64,000 nt of DNA from Roseiarcus sp036513315 (GTDB lineage Bacteria; Pseudomonadota; Alphaproteobacteria; Rhizobiales; Beijerinckiaceae), in assembly GCA_036513315.1 (NCBI GenBank), contig DATBZF010000112.1:36645-100644 (forward strand). Reading direction: 5' to 3'. Every line of letters starts with the position of its first letter. Within the stretch, counting starts at the first letter, position 1. This document shows, piece by piece, positions 53,221-61,152 of the stretch. The notes under the pieces were generated by a model that worked only from the letters and a program-made list of their open reading frames with translations, was not told the DNA's origin and did no database searches. The position numbers were made by a program, and so were the translations under genes.

Positions 53221-53801
53221 CGCAAGCCGTCCTCGCCCTTGATCTCGGAGTGCTGCAACCCGCCGACGCGCGGGTGCGGACGCCCGGAATCGGTGATCGC
53301 CACCGCGACGACAATCTCATTGGCGCGCGGCGCGTCGGCGACGCGCACTTCCATTCCGTCGAAATGGCTGCGCACGAAGGCGGCGTCCTTATGGCCGAGC
53401 GGCACGTCGAGCGCGACGCCGGGCCCGCCGCGCTTTTTCGACGAGGGGATCAGCGCCGCGCCCTTGCCGAGCGCCTTGCGCACAGGCGCGCCCAATTTCG
53501 GATGAAGGATCGCGGCCGCATGTTCGAGTTCGCCATTCTCGCCGACCGCCGCCGCCTTGCCGTAGCTTTGCGCCTGCGCGCCAGGAATGCCCAGCGCCGC
53601 CACCGCGCGTTCGGTCAGCATGGCGCCGAGCTCCTCGCCGATGTCGATCAGGCCGGAAAGATCTTCGACATATTGACCGGCATAGGGATTCTCGATCACC
53701 GCGACGGCCGCCGCGCGGCGAGTCGGCGGAGTCACGGCGCGCCCCATTTCGCTGCGCGTCTCTTCGACGAAAGTGACGATCTTGCGAATATTGGCTTTCA
53801 T
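53217..53801 (-). CDS. Amino acid synthesis family protein (PF06684, DUF1185), copy 1
   Basis: 194 residues. RKIVTFVEETRSEMGRAV, PPTRRAAAVAVIENPYAGQY, SYGKAAAVGENGELEHAAAI, FDGMEVRVADAPRANEIVVA show the DUF1185 family, whose crystal structures have a variant chorismate mutase fold with a suggested role in amino acid metabolism. No reaction is known. Tandem paralogue of the next gene (equal length, about 40 percent alike); both overlap neighbours by 4 bases. Confidence 0.85.
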   Translation of the reverse strand: MKANIRKIVTFVEETRSEMGRAVTPPTRRAAAVAVIENPYAGQYVEDLSGLIDIGEELGAMLTERAVAALGIPGAQAQSYGKAAAVGENGELEHAAAILHPKLGAPVRKALGKGAALIPSSKKRGGPGVALDVPLGHKDAAFVRSHFDGMEVRVADAPRANEIVVAVAITDSGRPHPRVGGLQHSEIKGEDGLR

Positions 53802-54382
53802 CGCAATCCGTCCTGTCCTTTGATCTCGGAAGCCTTCAGGCCGCCGGCGCGATCATGCACGCGAGCGCCCGTCGTCATCGCCAGAACCAGAACGATCTCG
53901 TCGGCGCGCGGGCCATCCACGACGCCAATTTCGATCGCGTCGAAATGGCTGCGCACGTAGGAAGCGTCGATATGGGTGATCGGCACATCGAGCCGCGCGC
54001 CAACGCCCGCCACTTTTTTCGCCGAAGGCACGATCGCCTTGGCGCCGCCGAGCGCTTCGCGCATGGCATAACCTCCGGGCACATGCCAAAGCGCGCCATG
54101 TTCGATCTCGCCGGCGGCCCCGACAATCGCCCCTTTGCCATAACCCTGGATCGCTTTGGGATCGCCGCCGAGAGCGGCGATCAATGCGAGCGCCATGTCG
54201 AGGCCGAGCGGCTTGAGATCATCCGAGAAGCCGACGATGTCCTCGACATAGCGGCCGGCGAATGGATTCTTGATCACCGACAGGATCGCGGCGCGGCGAT
54301 ACGGCGTCGCCGCCTTGGGACCCCCCTCATGGAAAATATCCTCGACGGTCACGATGCGCTTGCGAATATCAACGCTGGGCAT
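53798..54382 (-). CDS. Amino acid synthesis family protein (PF06684, DUF1185), copy 2
   Basis: 194 residues. DIRKRIVTVEDIFHEGGPKA, RRAAILSVIKNPFAGRYVED, GYGKGAIVGAAGEIEHGALW, FDAIEIGVVDGPRADEIVLV, parallel to copy 1 along the full length. The pair may form a heteromer. Because both are embedded with Hnr, they may act on ring-opened or reduced pyridine intermediates, an inference only. Start lies 34 bases inside the UPF0280 gene end. Confidence 0.85.
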   Translation of the reverse strand: MPSVDIRKRIVTVEDIFHEGGPKAATPYRRAAILSVIKNPFAGRYVEDIVGFSDDLKPLGLDMALALIAALGGDPKAIQGYGKGAIVGAAGEIEHGALWHVPGGYAMREALGGAKAIVPSAKKVAGVGARLDVPITHIDASYVRSHFDAIEIGVVDGPRADEIVLVLAMTTGARVHDRAGGLKASEIKGQDGLR

Positions 54383-55275
54383 GACGGAAAATCCTCTGGT
54401 GGAGAAAGTTTGGCAGGTGCGCAGGAGAGCGTCGACAGCGCGCCGCAGACAAACGTTTCGCCCTGCAGATGCAGCGCCGCTGCGACGATGCGGCCAGCCT
54501 GTCGCAGGCGCTCCGCCTCACGCCAGCCACGCGCGAGAGCGGCGTCCACTTCATCGGCGTTGAGCGAGGCGACATCGCGCGTGACGAGCTTCTCGCCCAG
54601 GTCGCTCTGGAGATCGAACGCGTTCGCGGGCGCTCGCCGGATTGCCGGATGCCCCGGCAAGTCGACGGCATTGGCGACAATCGTCGCTGCCGCATCCGCC
54701 GCCGATGCGCTGGCGGCGAGCACCGTGACGGCGTCGGCGATTCCCAGCGAGAAGGACCGGCCATGCCGGCCTGAGGTCGCAACGCCGCGCACATCGCTGT
54801 CGCCGGTGATTTCCGCGCGCCCGAACGCGCCCGCCTGGTCCGGACGATCGATTATCGCGACGCGGAAACGCTCGCCCGGCAGAAGATGCAGCGCAATGTC
54901 GCCGCCATTGTTCACATAGGCGCGATTGAGCGTGGCGGCCTTCGTCATCGCCTCGAGAATTTCTTCGGCGACAGATCCGGCGACCGCCGCCATCGGGGTG
55001 ATGTACGCCTCTGGCGCGAACGGCGCCACGGCATCGGCCATGCGCCGCGCGACGCTTCCCTTCGGGTGCAGCGAATTCGCCGTCGCCTGCGTTCGCAACA
55101 AGGGCAATTCTGAGCAAAGTTCGTCGAGCAATGTCTGGAAACGCAGACCCGCCGCCTGGTAGGCGCGTTCGATCTCGACTTCAGCGCCGAACGCCTCGAT
55201 GATGAGGTCGATCGGACCGTCGTTCAGATGCAGGCGGCCGTCGCTCAAGCGCCGATGTTGCGGCGGCTCCCTCAT
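54349..55275 (-). CDS. UPF0280 family protein (ApbE-like fold)
   Basis: 308 residues, no signal peptide, so cytoplasmic. ETMS-type features of the UPF0280 family: GPIDLIIEAFGAEVEIERAY, MAAVAGSVAEEILEAMTKAA, RAYVNNGGDIALHLLPGERF, GVATSGRHGRSFSLGIADAV and VLAASASAADAAATIVANAV. The family shares the superfamily of ApbE, the FMN transferase that attaches flavin to proteins. Placed right after Hnr (ATGA overlap), whose E. barkeri counterpart has a covalent flavin, it may be the flavinylating enzyme. Confidence 0.85.
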   Translation of the reverse strand: MREPPQHRRLSDGRLHLNDGPIDLIIEAFGAEVEIERAYQAAGLRFQTLLDELCSELPLLRTQATANSLHPKGSVARRMADAVAPFAPEAYITPMAAVAGSVAEEILEAMTKAATLNRAYVNNGGDIALHLLPGERFRVAIIDRPDQAGAFGRAEITGDSDVRGVATSGRHGRSFSLGIADAVTVLAASASAADAAATIVANAVDLPGHPAIRRAPANAFDLQSDLGEKLVTRDVASLNADEVDAALARGWREAERLRQAGRIVAAALHLQGETFVCGALSTLSCAPAKLSPPEDFPSCPALIFASAS

Positions 55276-56711
55276 CGAAGCGTCCCGTCGCCGAGCCGGT
55301 TCGCGCGTTCGCCGATAATTTCTTCGACAGGGCGGATATAATCGACATGGCCGCCGAGCGCCGCATAATCGTCAAGCCGCATCGTGAATTCGATCGGCGC
55401 GACCAAAGCAGGGGTCGGCACATAGCCGAAGGCGTTTTCCGGCAGTAACGTCACATCGACCATGAACGTGATGCCGCCGCCCGGCCAGACAGTGACCGGC
55501 GCGCCGCCGGCCGTCACCGTCGTCAAAGCTTGCCGCACGGAACGCGTCAGACGCACGGGATTTTCGGTGACGCCCGCACGCAGCGAACCGCCCGCCCCAC
55601 CCATGAACAGCACCGAACACAGAGCAGGTTCACAATTCTCGCGAATGCGTTCGACGGATTCGACGAGGTTTTCCGGCAATCGCGTTTTGATGGGTCGAAG
55701 CTGATCGTCGAGTTCGTAATAGGCGTGCTGTTCGCCTGTCGTCGAGACCATCAGCATGGTCAGGCCCGGCCACGCTTCTTTCGGATTGAACGGACCGAGA
55801 ATATCGAGGGGATCGGTGATCGCGGCGCCGCCCCAGCCCGATCCCGGTTCGGCGACATGGAAATAGCGCCCCGGCGTCGAACGCCGCCCTTTGATCTTGA
55901 CCCCGGTGTCGCGCGCTCCCAGCACCTTGCCGGCCTGATGTTCGGAAAGCACGCCGGTGATATGATCGTCGACGACGACCACTTCATCGACTTTGCCGTA
56001 CCATTGTTTGGCGAACATGCCGATCGTCGCCGACCCGCAGCCGACCCGCATCCGCTCTTCCGCATGGCCGTTGATGATCGGCGCCCTGCCCGCCTGGACG
56101 ACGACGCTGACGCCGCCATCGACAGTGAGTTCGACCGCTTTGCCGTTGCAGAGGTCGAGCAGGGTTTCGCAGGTGACGCGGCCTTCCTTCTTGCCGCCAT
56201 GGGTCAAATGATTGACGCCGCCGAGAGACAGCATTTGCGAGCCATACTCGCCGGTCGTGACATGGCCGACCGGCTCGCCTTGGGCGCGCACGACCGCGCA
56301 TTCCGCGCCAAGATGCCGGTCGGTGTCGATCTTCACCTTCACGCCGCAATAGCTGTAAATGCCTTCGGTGACCACCGTCACCATATCGACGCCGTCGATC
56401 TTGCTGGAGACGATGAAGGGCGCTGGTTTATAGTCGGGATAGGTGGTTCCAGCGCCGATCGCAGTGATCACCGGGCTCGGCCCGTTCACAATGTCGCCAT
56501 TCCATTCGCGCGGCCGATCGAGGAAGGGCACGATTTTGCCGCCCTCGCTGACCGTGCGCTCGAGCAGGACGTGCGGGTCGATGCGCACGAGCTCTCCGGC
56601 ATGGTTGGCGTAACGGTCGCAGGCGCCGGTCATGCCGGGCTTGATGAAGCAATTGACCGGGCAGGCGTCACAGCGAATTTTGTCGTCGATTCTGTCAGCG
56701 ACCTCAAGCAT
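55272..56711 (-). CDS. hnr: 6-hydroxynicotinate reductase
   Basis: 479 residues from the ATG at 56709-56711, inside the end of the upstream gene. Reduces 6-hydroxynicotinate to 1,4,5,6-tetrahydro-6-oxonicotinate with ferredoxin; the Eubacterium barkeri enzyme holds covalent flavin and Fe-S clusters. An N-terminal cluster motif CDACPVNCFIKPGMTGAC gives four cysteines (14, 17, 21, 31); more lie in YCGVKV, CETLLDLC and GCGSAT. LGGVNHLTHGGKKEGRV and GPSPVITAIGAGTTYPDY are strongly conserved-looking. A related reductase for another pyridine ring is possible. Confidence 0.85.
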   Translation of the reverse strand: MLEVADRIDDKIRCDACPVNCFIKPGMTGACDRYANHAGELVRIDPHVLLERTVSEGGKIVPFLDRPREWNGDIVNGPSPVITAIGAGTTYPDYKPAPFIVSSKIDGVDMVTVVTEGIYSYCGVKVKIDTDRHLGAECAVVRAQGEPVGHVTTGEYGSQMLSLGGVNHLTHGGKKEGRVTCETLLDLCNGKAVELTVDGGVSVVVQAGRAPIINGHAEERMRVGCGSATIGMFAKQWYGKVDEVVVVDDHITGVLSEHQAGKVLGARDTGVKIKGRRSTPGRYFHVAEPGSGWGGAAITDPLDILGPFNPKEAWPGLTMLMVSTTGEQHAYYELDDQLRPIKTRLPENLVESVERIRENCEPALCSVLFMGGAGGSLRAGVTENPVRLTRSVRQALTTVTAGGAPVTVWPGGGITFMVDVTLLPENAFGYVPTPALVAPIEFTMRLDDYAALGGHVDYIRPVEEIIGERANRLGDGTLR

Positions 56712-59469
56712 GAGCGCCTCCCTGCTGGCGCCGGGCGATCGCCTCGCGCACGCGATCCGGGGTTGCAGGAACCTGGCGAATGCGCGCGCCGGTCGCATGA
56801 TGAATGGCGTTTAGAATGGCTGGCGCCGTCGGGATGAGCGCCTGTTCGCCTATACCCTTGGCGCCGAACGGGCCGATCGACGAGGCCTCTTCAATCAGGA
56901 TCGATTCCACCGGCGGCATGTCGCCGATCGTCGGAATGAGATAGTCGTGCAGGTTCTCGCCGCGCCCGGGAAAGAATTCTTCCATCAGCGCCATGCCGAG
57001 CCCCTGCGCGGCGCCGCCCTCGATCTGCCCCTCGACCAGGGTCGGATTGATCGCGCGCCCGACGTCATGCGCGCAGACGAGGCGCAGAACCTTGACGCGG
57101 CCAAGCTCGACATCGACCTCCACCTCGGCGAGATGCGCGCCATAGCCGAATACCGCGTAAGGATCGCCCTGCCCGTTCGCATCAAGCGTCGTGGTCGGCG
57201 GATCGAACGTCTCCTCGACTTCGATGACGAGCCCGGAATCGTTGGCTGGCAGCCGCGTCAGATCGATGCGCCGGCGCCCTGCTATGTCGTCGATGTCGAT
57301 CGCGCCGTCTTCGAACGTCAATTTTGCATCCTCGCCCGCGTTGACGAGACGCAGGATGGCGCGGCGCATCGCCTGCCCGGCGAGAAACGCGGCCTTGCCA
57401 GAGACAAAAGTCTGGCGCGAGGCCGAAGTCTTACCGGCGTCGGGAGACAGATCCGTATCCGCGCCGACAAAATCGAAGGCCGAGATCGGCGCGCCCAAAG
57501 CATCGGCGCAAATCTGCGGCACGACCGTATTCGACCCCTGCCCAATGTCGACGGCGCCCTGATGCAGGCGCAGCCGGCCGCTCGCGGCGAGGCCAAGACG
57601 GATCGTCGAAGGGTTCGACAGCGAAGTGTTGCCGCAGCCATACCACATTCCCGCGATTCCGACGCCGCGACGAAGCGCGCCGGCGTCGGAATTGAATACA
57701 TCCGCGCGCGCCCGCAAGCTGCGCCAATGAGGCCGCAAGGATTCGAGACAGGCCTTGATGCCGACGCCATCGGCGAAGACCTGGCCGGTGACTGTGGGAT
57801 CGCCGGCCTCCAGCGCGTTCAGAATCCGGAACTCCAGTTTGTCGAGGCCGAGCTTTTCCGCCAGTTCATCGAAAAGCTGTTCCTGCGCAATCGCGCTTTG
57901 CGGCACGCCGAAGCCGCGAAATGCGCCAGCCGGAACCAGATGGGTGTGCACCGCCCGCGTCATCGCGCGATAATGCGGCACGAGATAGGGGCCCGAAGCA
58001 TGGACCGGCACGCGATTGGCGACCGTCGGACCCCAGGACGCATAGGCGCCGGTATTGAAATCGGCCGAGAAATCCATCGCCCGCAAGCGCCCGTCGCGCA
58101 TGGCGCCGATCTTGATCTTGATGCGGCTTGGATGACGCTTTGTCGTCGTCATCAACGATTCCTGCCTGGAATAAATCATACGGACCGGTCGATAGAGACG
58201 CCACGCCGCAAGCGCGATAAACGGTTGTACCGAAAGATCGAGCTTCGACCCGAAGCCGCCGCCGACCCCGGTCGGGATGATGCGCACCTCGGTCGGCGCA
58301 ATTCCGAGAATTTTGGCGACGTCGTCGCGATCCATATAGGGCGCCTGGGTGCAGGCCTGAAGCTCGATGCGCTCGCCGACGCGGCGCGCGAAACCGGCCT
58401 CCGGCTCGATATAGGCATGCTCGACAAAGCCGGTCTCGAATGCCCCTTCGACGAAAACCTCGGCGCTCGCCATGCCGGCCTCGACATCGCCGCGGGCGAC
58501 GCGGCCGCGCGTCAGAATGTTGCCGCCGCGGTCGGGCTGGATGAGCGAAGCATCGATGGCGAGCGCTGCCTCCATCGTCGTCAAGGCGGGCAAGCTCTCC
58601 CATTGAACAGGAAAATGTGCGAGATCAAGGTTGCGCATCGCTTCGGCCTCGCCGACGATCAGCGCGACCGCCTCGCCGCGAAAACGCGCCGCGTTCTCAG
58701 CGAGCGCCGGCTGATCTGCGAACGGACCGATGACGCCGTAGCGGTTTTCGCCCGGTACGTCGCGCGCCGAAAACACCGCGACGACGCCGGGATTGGCGGC
58801 GATGTAAGCGTCGATATCGCCGATCGCGAAACGTGCATGGTGATGCGGCGAGCGGATCGCCCTGGCGACAAGCGCATCCGCGGGCCAGTGATCGGCTCCG
58901 AAAATCTCGGCGCCGGAAAGCTTCCTGGCGGCGTCCAGCCTCTGCAGGCGTTTCCCGACGGCAGCGCCGGCTGGAGCCTCGACTTTGGCCGGTCCGTCGA
59001 AGCGATGCGCGGCCATCACCGCCTCGATGATCTTGCGATAGCCGGTACAGCGGCAGAGCACGCCGCCGAGCGCATCCATCGTTTCGGATTCCGACGGGGC
59101 CGCGGTCTGGCGCAGCAGCGCTGTCGCGGCGAGCAGCATCGCCGGCGTGCAGATTCCGCATTGCGCGGCGCCGTGAAACGCAAAAGCATGCCGAAGCCGC
59201 GCAACGATCGCCTCGCCGTCGCTCAAGCCCTCAATGGTCTCGACATGGCGCCCCTCGACCTGACCGGCGGCGGTGAGGCAGGCGCAGATGGGCTCGCCGT
59301 CAAGGAGCACTGTGCAGGCGCCGCAATCGCCCGCGTCGCAGCCGACCTTAACGCCCGTCAGGCCGCAGTCCTCGCGCAGGACATGGCTGAGCCGTCGTTC
59401 GGGCGCGGCCGACACCAGCGCTTCGGCTCCGTTGAGCGTCAATCTCACGCCAAGCGAGCGATCGAGCAT
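56704..59469 (-). CDS. Fused [2Fe-2S]/molybdopterin hydroxylase (xanthine dehydrogenase family)
   Basis: 921 residues from the ATG at 59467-59469, which overlaps the FAD-subunit stop (TGATG). Residues 1-150: two [2Fe-2S] domains (GCDAGDCGACTVLLDG, CGICTPAM, LCRCTGY). Residues 170-900: Mo domain with RSPHHHARFAIGDID, GVGGGFGSKLDLSVQPF, HLVPAGAFRGFGVPQ, HQGAVDIGQGSNTVVPQ and FGAKGIGEQALIP containing the catalytic Glu. Fusion of small and large subunit is unusual against the three-subunit norm. Cytoplasmic (no TAT signal). Likely the hydroxylase that makes 6-hydroxynicotinate. Confidence 0.9.
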   Translation of the reverse strand: MLDRSLGVRLTLNGAEALVSAAPERRLSHVLREDCGLTGVKVGCDAGDCGACTVLLDGEPICACLTAAGQVEGRHVETIEGLSDGEAIVARLRHAFAFHGAAQCGICTPAMLLAATALLRQTAAPSESETMDALGGVLCRCTGYRKIIEAVMAAHRFDGPAKVEAPAGAAVGKRLQRLDAARKLSGAEIFGADHWPADALVARAIRSPHHHARFAIGDIDAYIAANPGVVAVFSARDVPGENRYGVIGPFADQPALAENAARFRGEAVALIVGEAEAMRNLDLAHFPVQWESLPALTTMEAALAIDASLIQPDRGGNILTRGRVARGDVEAGMASAEVFVEGAFETGFVEHAYIEPEAGFARRVGERIELQACTQAPYMDRDDVAKILGIAPTEVRIIPTGVGGGFGSKLDLSVQPFIALAAWRLYRPVRMIYSRQESLMTTTKRHPSRIKIKIGAMRDGRLRAMDFSADFNTGAYASWGPTVANRVPVHASGPYLVPHYRAMTRAVHTHLVPAGAFRGFGVPQSAIAQEQLFDELAEKLGLDKLEFRILNALEAGDPTVTGQVFADGVGIKACLESLRPHWRSLRARADVFNSDAGALRRGVGIAGMWYGCGNTSLSNPSTIRLGLAASGRLRLHQGAVDIGQGSNTVVPQICADALGAPISAFDFVGADTDLSPDAGKTSASRQTFVSGKAAFLAGQAMRRAILRLVNAGEDAKLTFEDGAIDIDDIAGRRRIDLTRLPANDSGLVIEVEETFDPPTTTLDANGQGDPYAVFGYGAHLAEVEVDVELGRVKVLRLVCAHDVGRAINPTLVEGQIEGGAAQGLGMALMEEFFPGRGENLHDYLIPTIGDMPPVESILIEEASSIGPFGAKGIGEQALIPTAPAILNAIHHATGARIRQVPATPDRVREAIARRQQGGAHA

Positions 59470-60317
59470 CAGGCGACCCCTCCCGCCTCGCCGCGCACGC
59501 AAGACTCCAATGCGCGCCGCAGCAATGTCAGCGCGGCGTCGCGCCGGTAGACGGCAGTCGCCCTCACGTCGTCGATCGGCGAGAGCGCCGCGAGATGTTG
59601 CGCGACGAGCACGGCGCCAATCGCCGCATCGGCTTTGCGGCCGATAAGGCTCGCCTCGGCTGCCGGCAGACGCTGCGCGACGGCCGAACAGGACCCTATA
59701 GCAAGGCGCGCGCCGCGCACTACGCCTTCGCGAATATCCAGCAATACCGCCACCATCGCGATGGAGATGACGAGATAGCGGCGGGCGCCGAGCTTGAGGA
59801 AGGTCGAACGCATCCCGGTTGCGGGCGCGGGCAGGATAATAGCGGTCAAAAGCTCGTCGGCCCCAAGCAAGGTGCGTCGATTGCCCGTAATGAACTGAGC
59901 CAGCGGCAGCCGCCGCGCGCCGCGTCCCGAGACAAGCTCGACCTCGGCGTCGAGAATGAGCAAGGGCGGCACGCCATCGGCGGCCGGGGACGCGTTGCAG
60001 AGATTGCCGCCGATCGTGCCGCGATTCTGGATCTGCACGGCGCCGATTTCACGCGCCGCCGCGCGCAAGGCGTCGAAAGCCGGCGGCAGCTCCGCGCGAA
60101 CCAGGTCGGTCCACGTGGTCCCAGCGCCGATACGAATTTCATCGTCAGAGTGTGTAATGCCTTTGAGGCTGGGCAACTGAGAAATGTCGATGATGCAACC
60201 TGTAAGCGGGCGCTCGCCGGCGCCGGGAAATACATCCGTCCCGCCCGCCAGCAGGCGCGCGCCGGGCTCAGCAATGAGCGCCAGCGTTTCGTTCAACTCC
60301 GAAGGGCGAGCATACAA
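59469..60317 (-). CDS. FAD-binding subunit of the xanthine dehydrogenase-family enzyme
   Basis: 282 residues if it starts at TTG 60315-60317, just after GCGGAG; the frame is open to an ATG at 60407, but that would place the operator inside the gene. FAD motifs: ARLLAGGTDVFPGAGERPL and NRGTIGGNLCNASPAADGVP, then the CO-dehydrogenase flavoprotein C-terminal domain. First gene of the operon; electrons go from the Mo site through Fe-S to this FAD and on to NAD(P). Confidence 0.92.
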   Translation of the reverse strand: MYARPSELNETLALIAEPGARLLAGGTDVFPGAGERPLTGCIIDISQLPSLKGITHSDDEIRIGAGTTWTDLVRAELPPAFDALRAAAREIGAVQIQNRGTIGGNLCNASPAADGVPPLLILDAEVELVSGRGARRLPLAQFITGNRRTLLGADELLTAIILPAPATGMRSTFLKLGARRYLVISIAMVAVLLDIREGVVRGARLAIGSCSAVAQRLPAAEASLIGRKADAAIGAVLVAQHLAALSPIDDVRATAVYRRDAALTLLRRALESCVRGEAGGVA

Positions 60318-60367
60318 GAGGCGCTCCGCAATGAGATGAGTGAGATATTGGAGATGCGCGAGTATTG

Positions 60368-60383
60368 TTTGTATACAAATGAT
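60368..60383. promoter_or_regulatory. Shared operator in front of the Hnr operon
   Basis: TTTGTATACAAATGAT lies 51 bases before the TTG start of the FAD-subunit gene. All 16 bases equal the site in the enamidase/FNR divergent promoter (46559-46574). The central 12 bases are a perfect palindrome. It covers the space where RNA polymerase would bind, as expected for repression. Confidence 0.8.
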
Positions 60384-60536
60384 CGGACCGATCCGGCCTC
60401 CTGTCAAGAGCCTTGCCGTTCAACTCCCGGCCAAGGGCGTCGTCATGCGCTTTCATCCGATCGCCGCTCACGGGAATGTTTGTCGCGCCTTCGCGAAAAA
60501 TCGCTAGGGTCCCGCCGTCTCAACCGGGAGGATTTC

Positions 60537-61145
60537 ATGCGTCCGATCGCTTGCCTGGCCACGGCCATGGCGTTCATTGCCGCGGCCCCTGCTCTCGCGC
60601 AAACCCCACGCCCCGGCATCGTCCGCGGCGCCATCGTCAGTGTCGATGGCGCCAATGTCGTCGTGAAAACGCGGGCGGGCGAGACCCTCAATTTTCACCT
60701 CAAAGACCAGCAACGAATCGACGCGGTGATTCCCGCGCAATTGTCGGACATCAAGCCCGGCGTCTTCGTTGGCGCGGCCGCTATGCCAGGCCCGGACGGA
60801 ACGCTGGCGGCCATGGAAGTGCATATCTTTCCGGAGGCCGCGCGCGGGACCGGCGAAGGCTTCCGCCCGTTCGATCTTGCGCCAGGCAGCACCATGACCA
60901 ACGCCAATATTTCAGCGATGATCGATTCCGTCTCCGGTCCAAAACTGACTCTCACCTATAAAGGCGGCGAACAGACCGTGGTCGTCGACAAGTCGACGCC
61001 GATTGTCACTTTCGCGCCGGGCGAGGCCGCCGATCTGAAGCCGGGCGCCTCGGTCGATATATTCGGCGCCGCCAAGGCGGCTGATGGCAGCTACGAGGCC
61101 GGGCGCTTCGTGGTCGGGAGAAATGGCACGAAAGTGCCGATGTGA
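60537..61145 (+). CDS. Secreted DUF5666-like beta-barrel protein
   Basis: 202 residues from the ATG at 60537 after GGGAGG. Signal peptide AMAFIAAAPALAQTP. Two OB-like repeats: GAIVSVDGANVVVKTRAGET with FVGAAAMPGPDGTLAAMEVH, then ISAMIDSVSGPKLTLTYKGG with DLKPGASVDIFGAAKAADGS, a pattern of DUF5666. Periplasmic, function unknown. Divergent from the Hnr operon. Confidence 0.7.
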   Translation: MRPIACLATAMAFIAAAPALAQTPRPGIVRGAIVSVDGANVVVKTRAGETLNFHLKDQQRIDAVIPAQLSDIKPGVFVGAAAMPGPDGTLAAMEVHIFPEAARGTGEGFRPFDLAPGSTMTNANISAMIDSVSGPKLTLTYKGGEQTVVVDKSTPIVTFAPGEAADLKPGASVDIFGAAKAADGSYEAGRFVVGRNGTKVPM

Positions 61146-61152
61146 GCTTCCT

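Noticed and set aside
56947..59550. Very long open frame (over 860 codons) on the plus strand opposite the fused molybdenum hydroxylase
   Set aside because: It mirrors a real gene in high-GC DNA; its product is Arg/Ala/Gly-rich with no domain, while the minus strand carries every expected cofactor motif.
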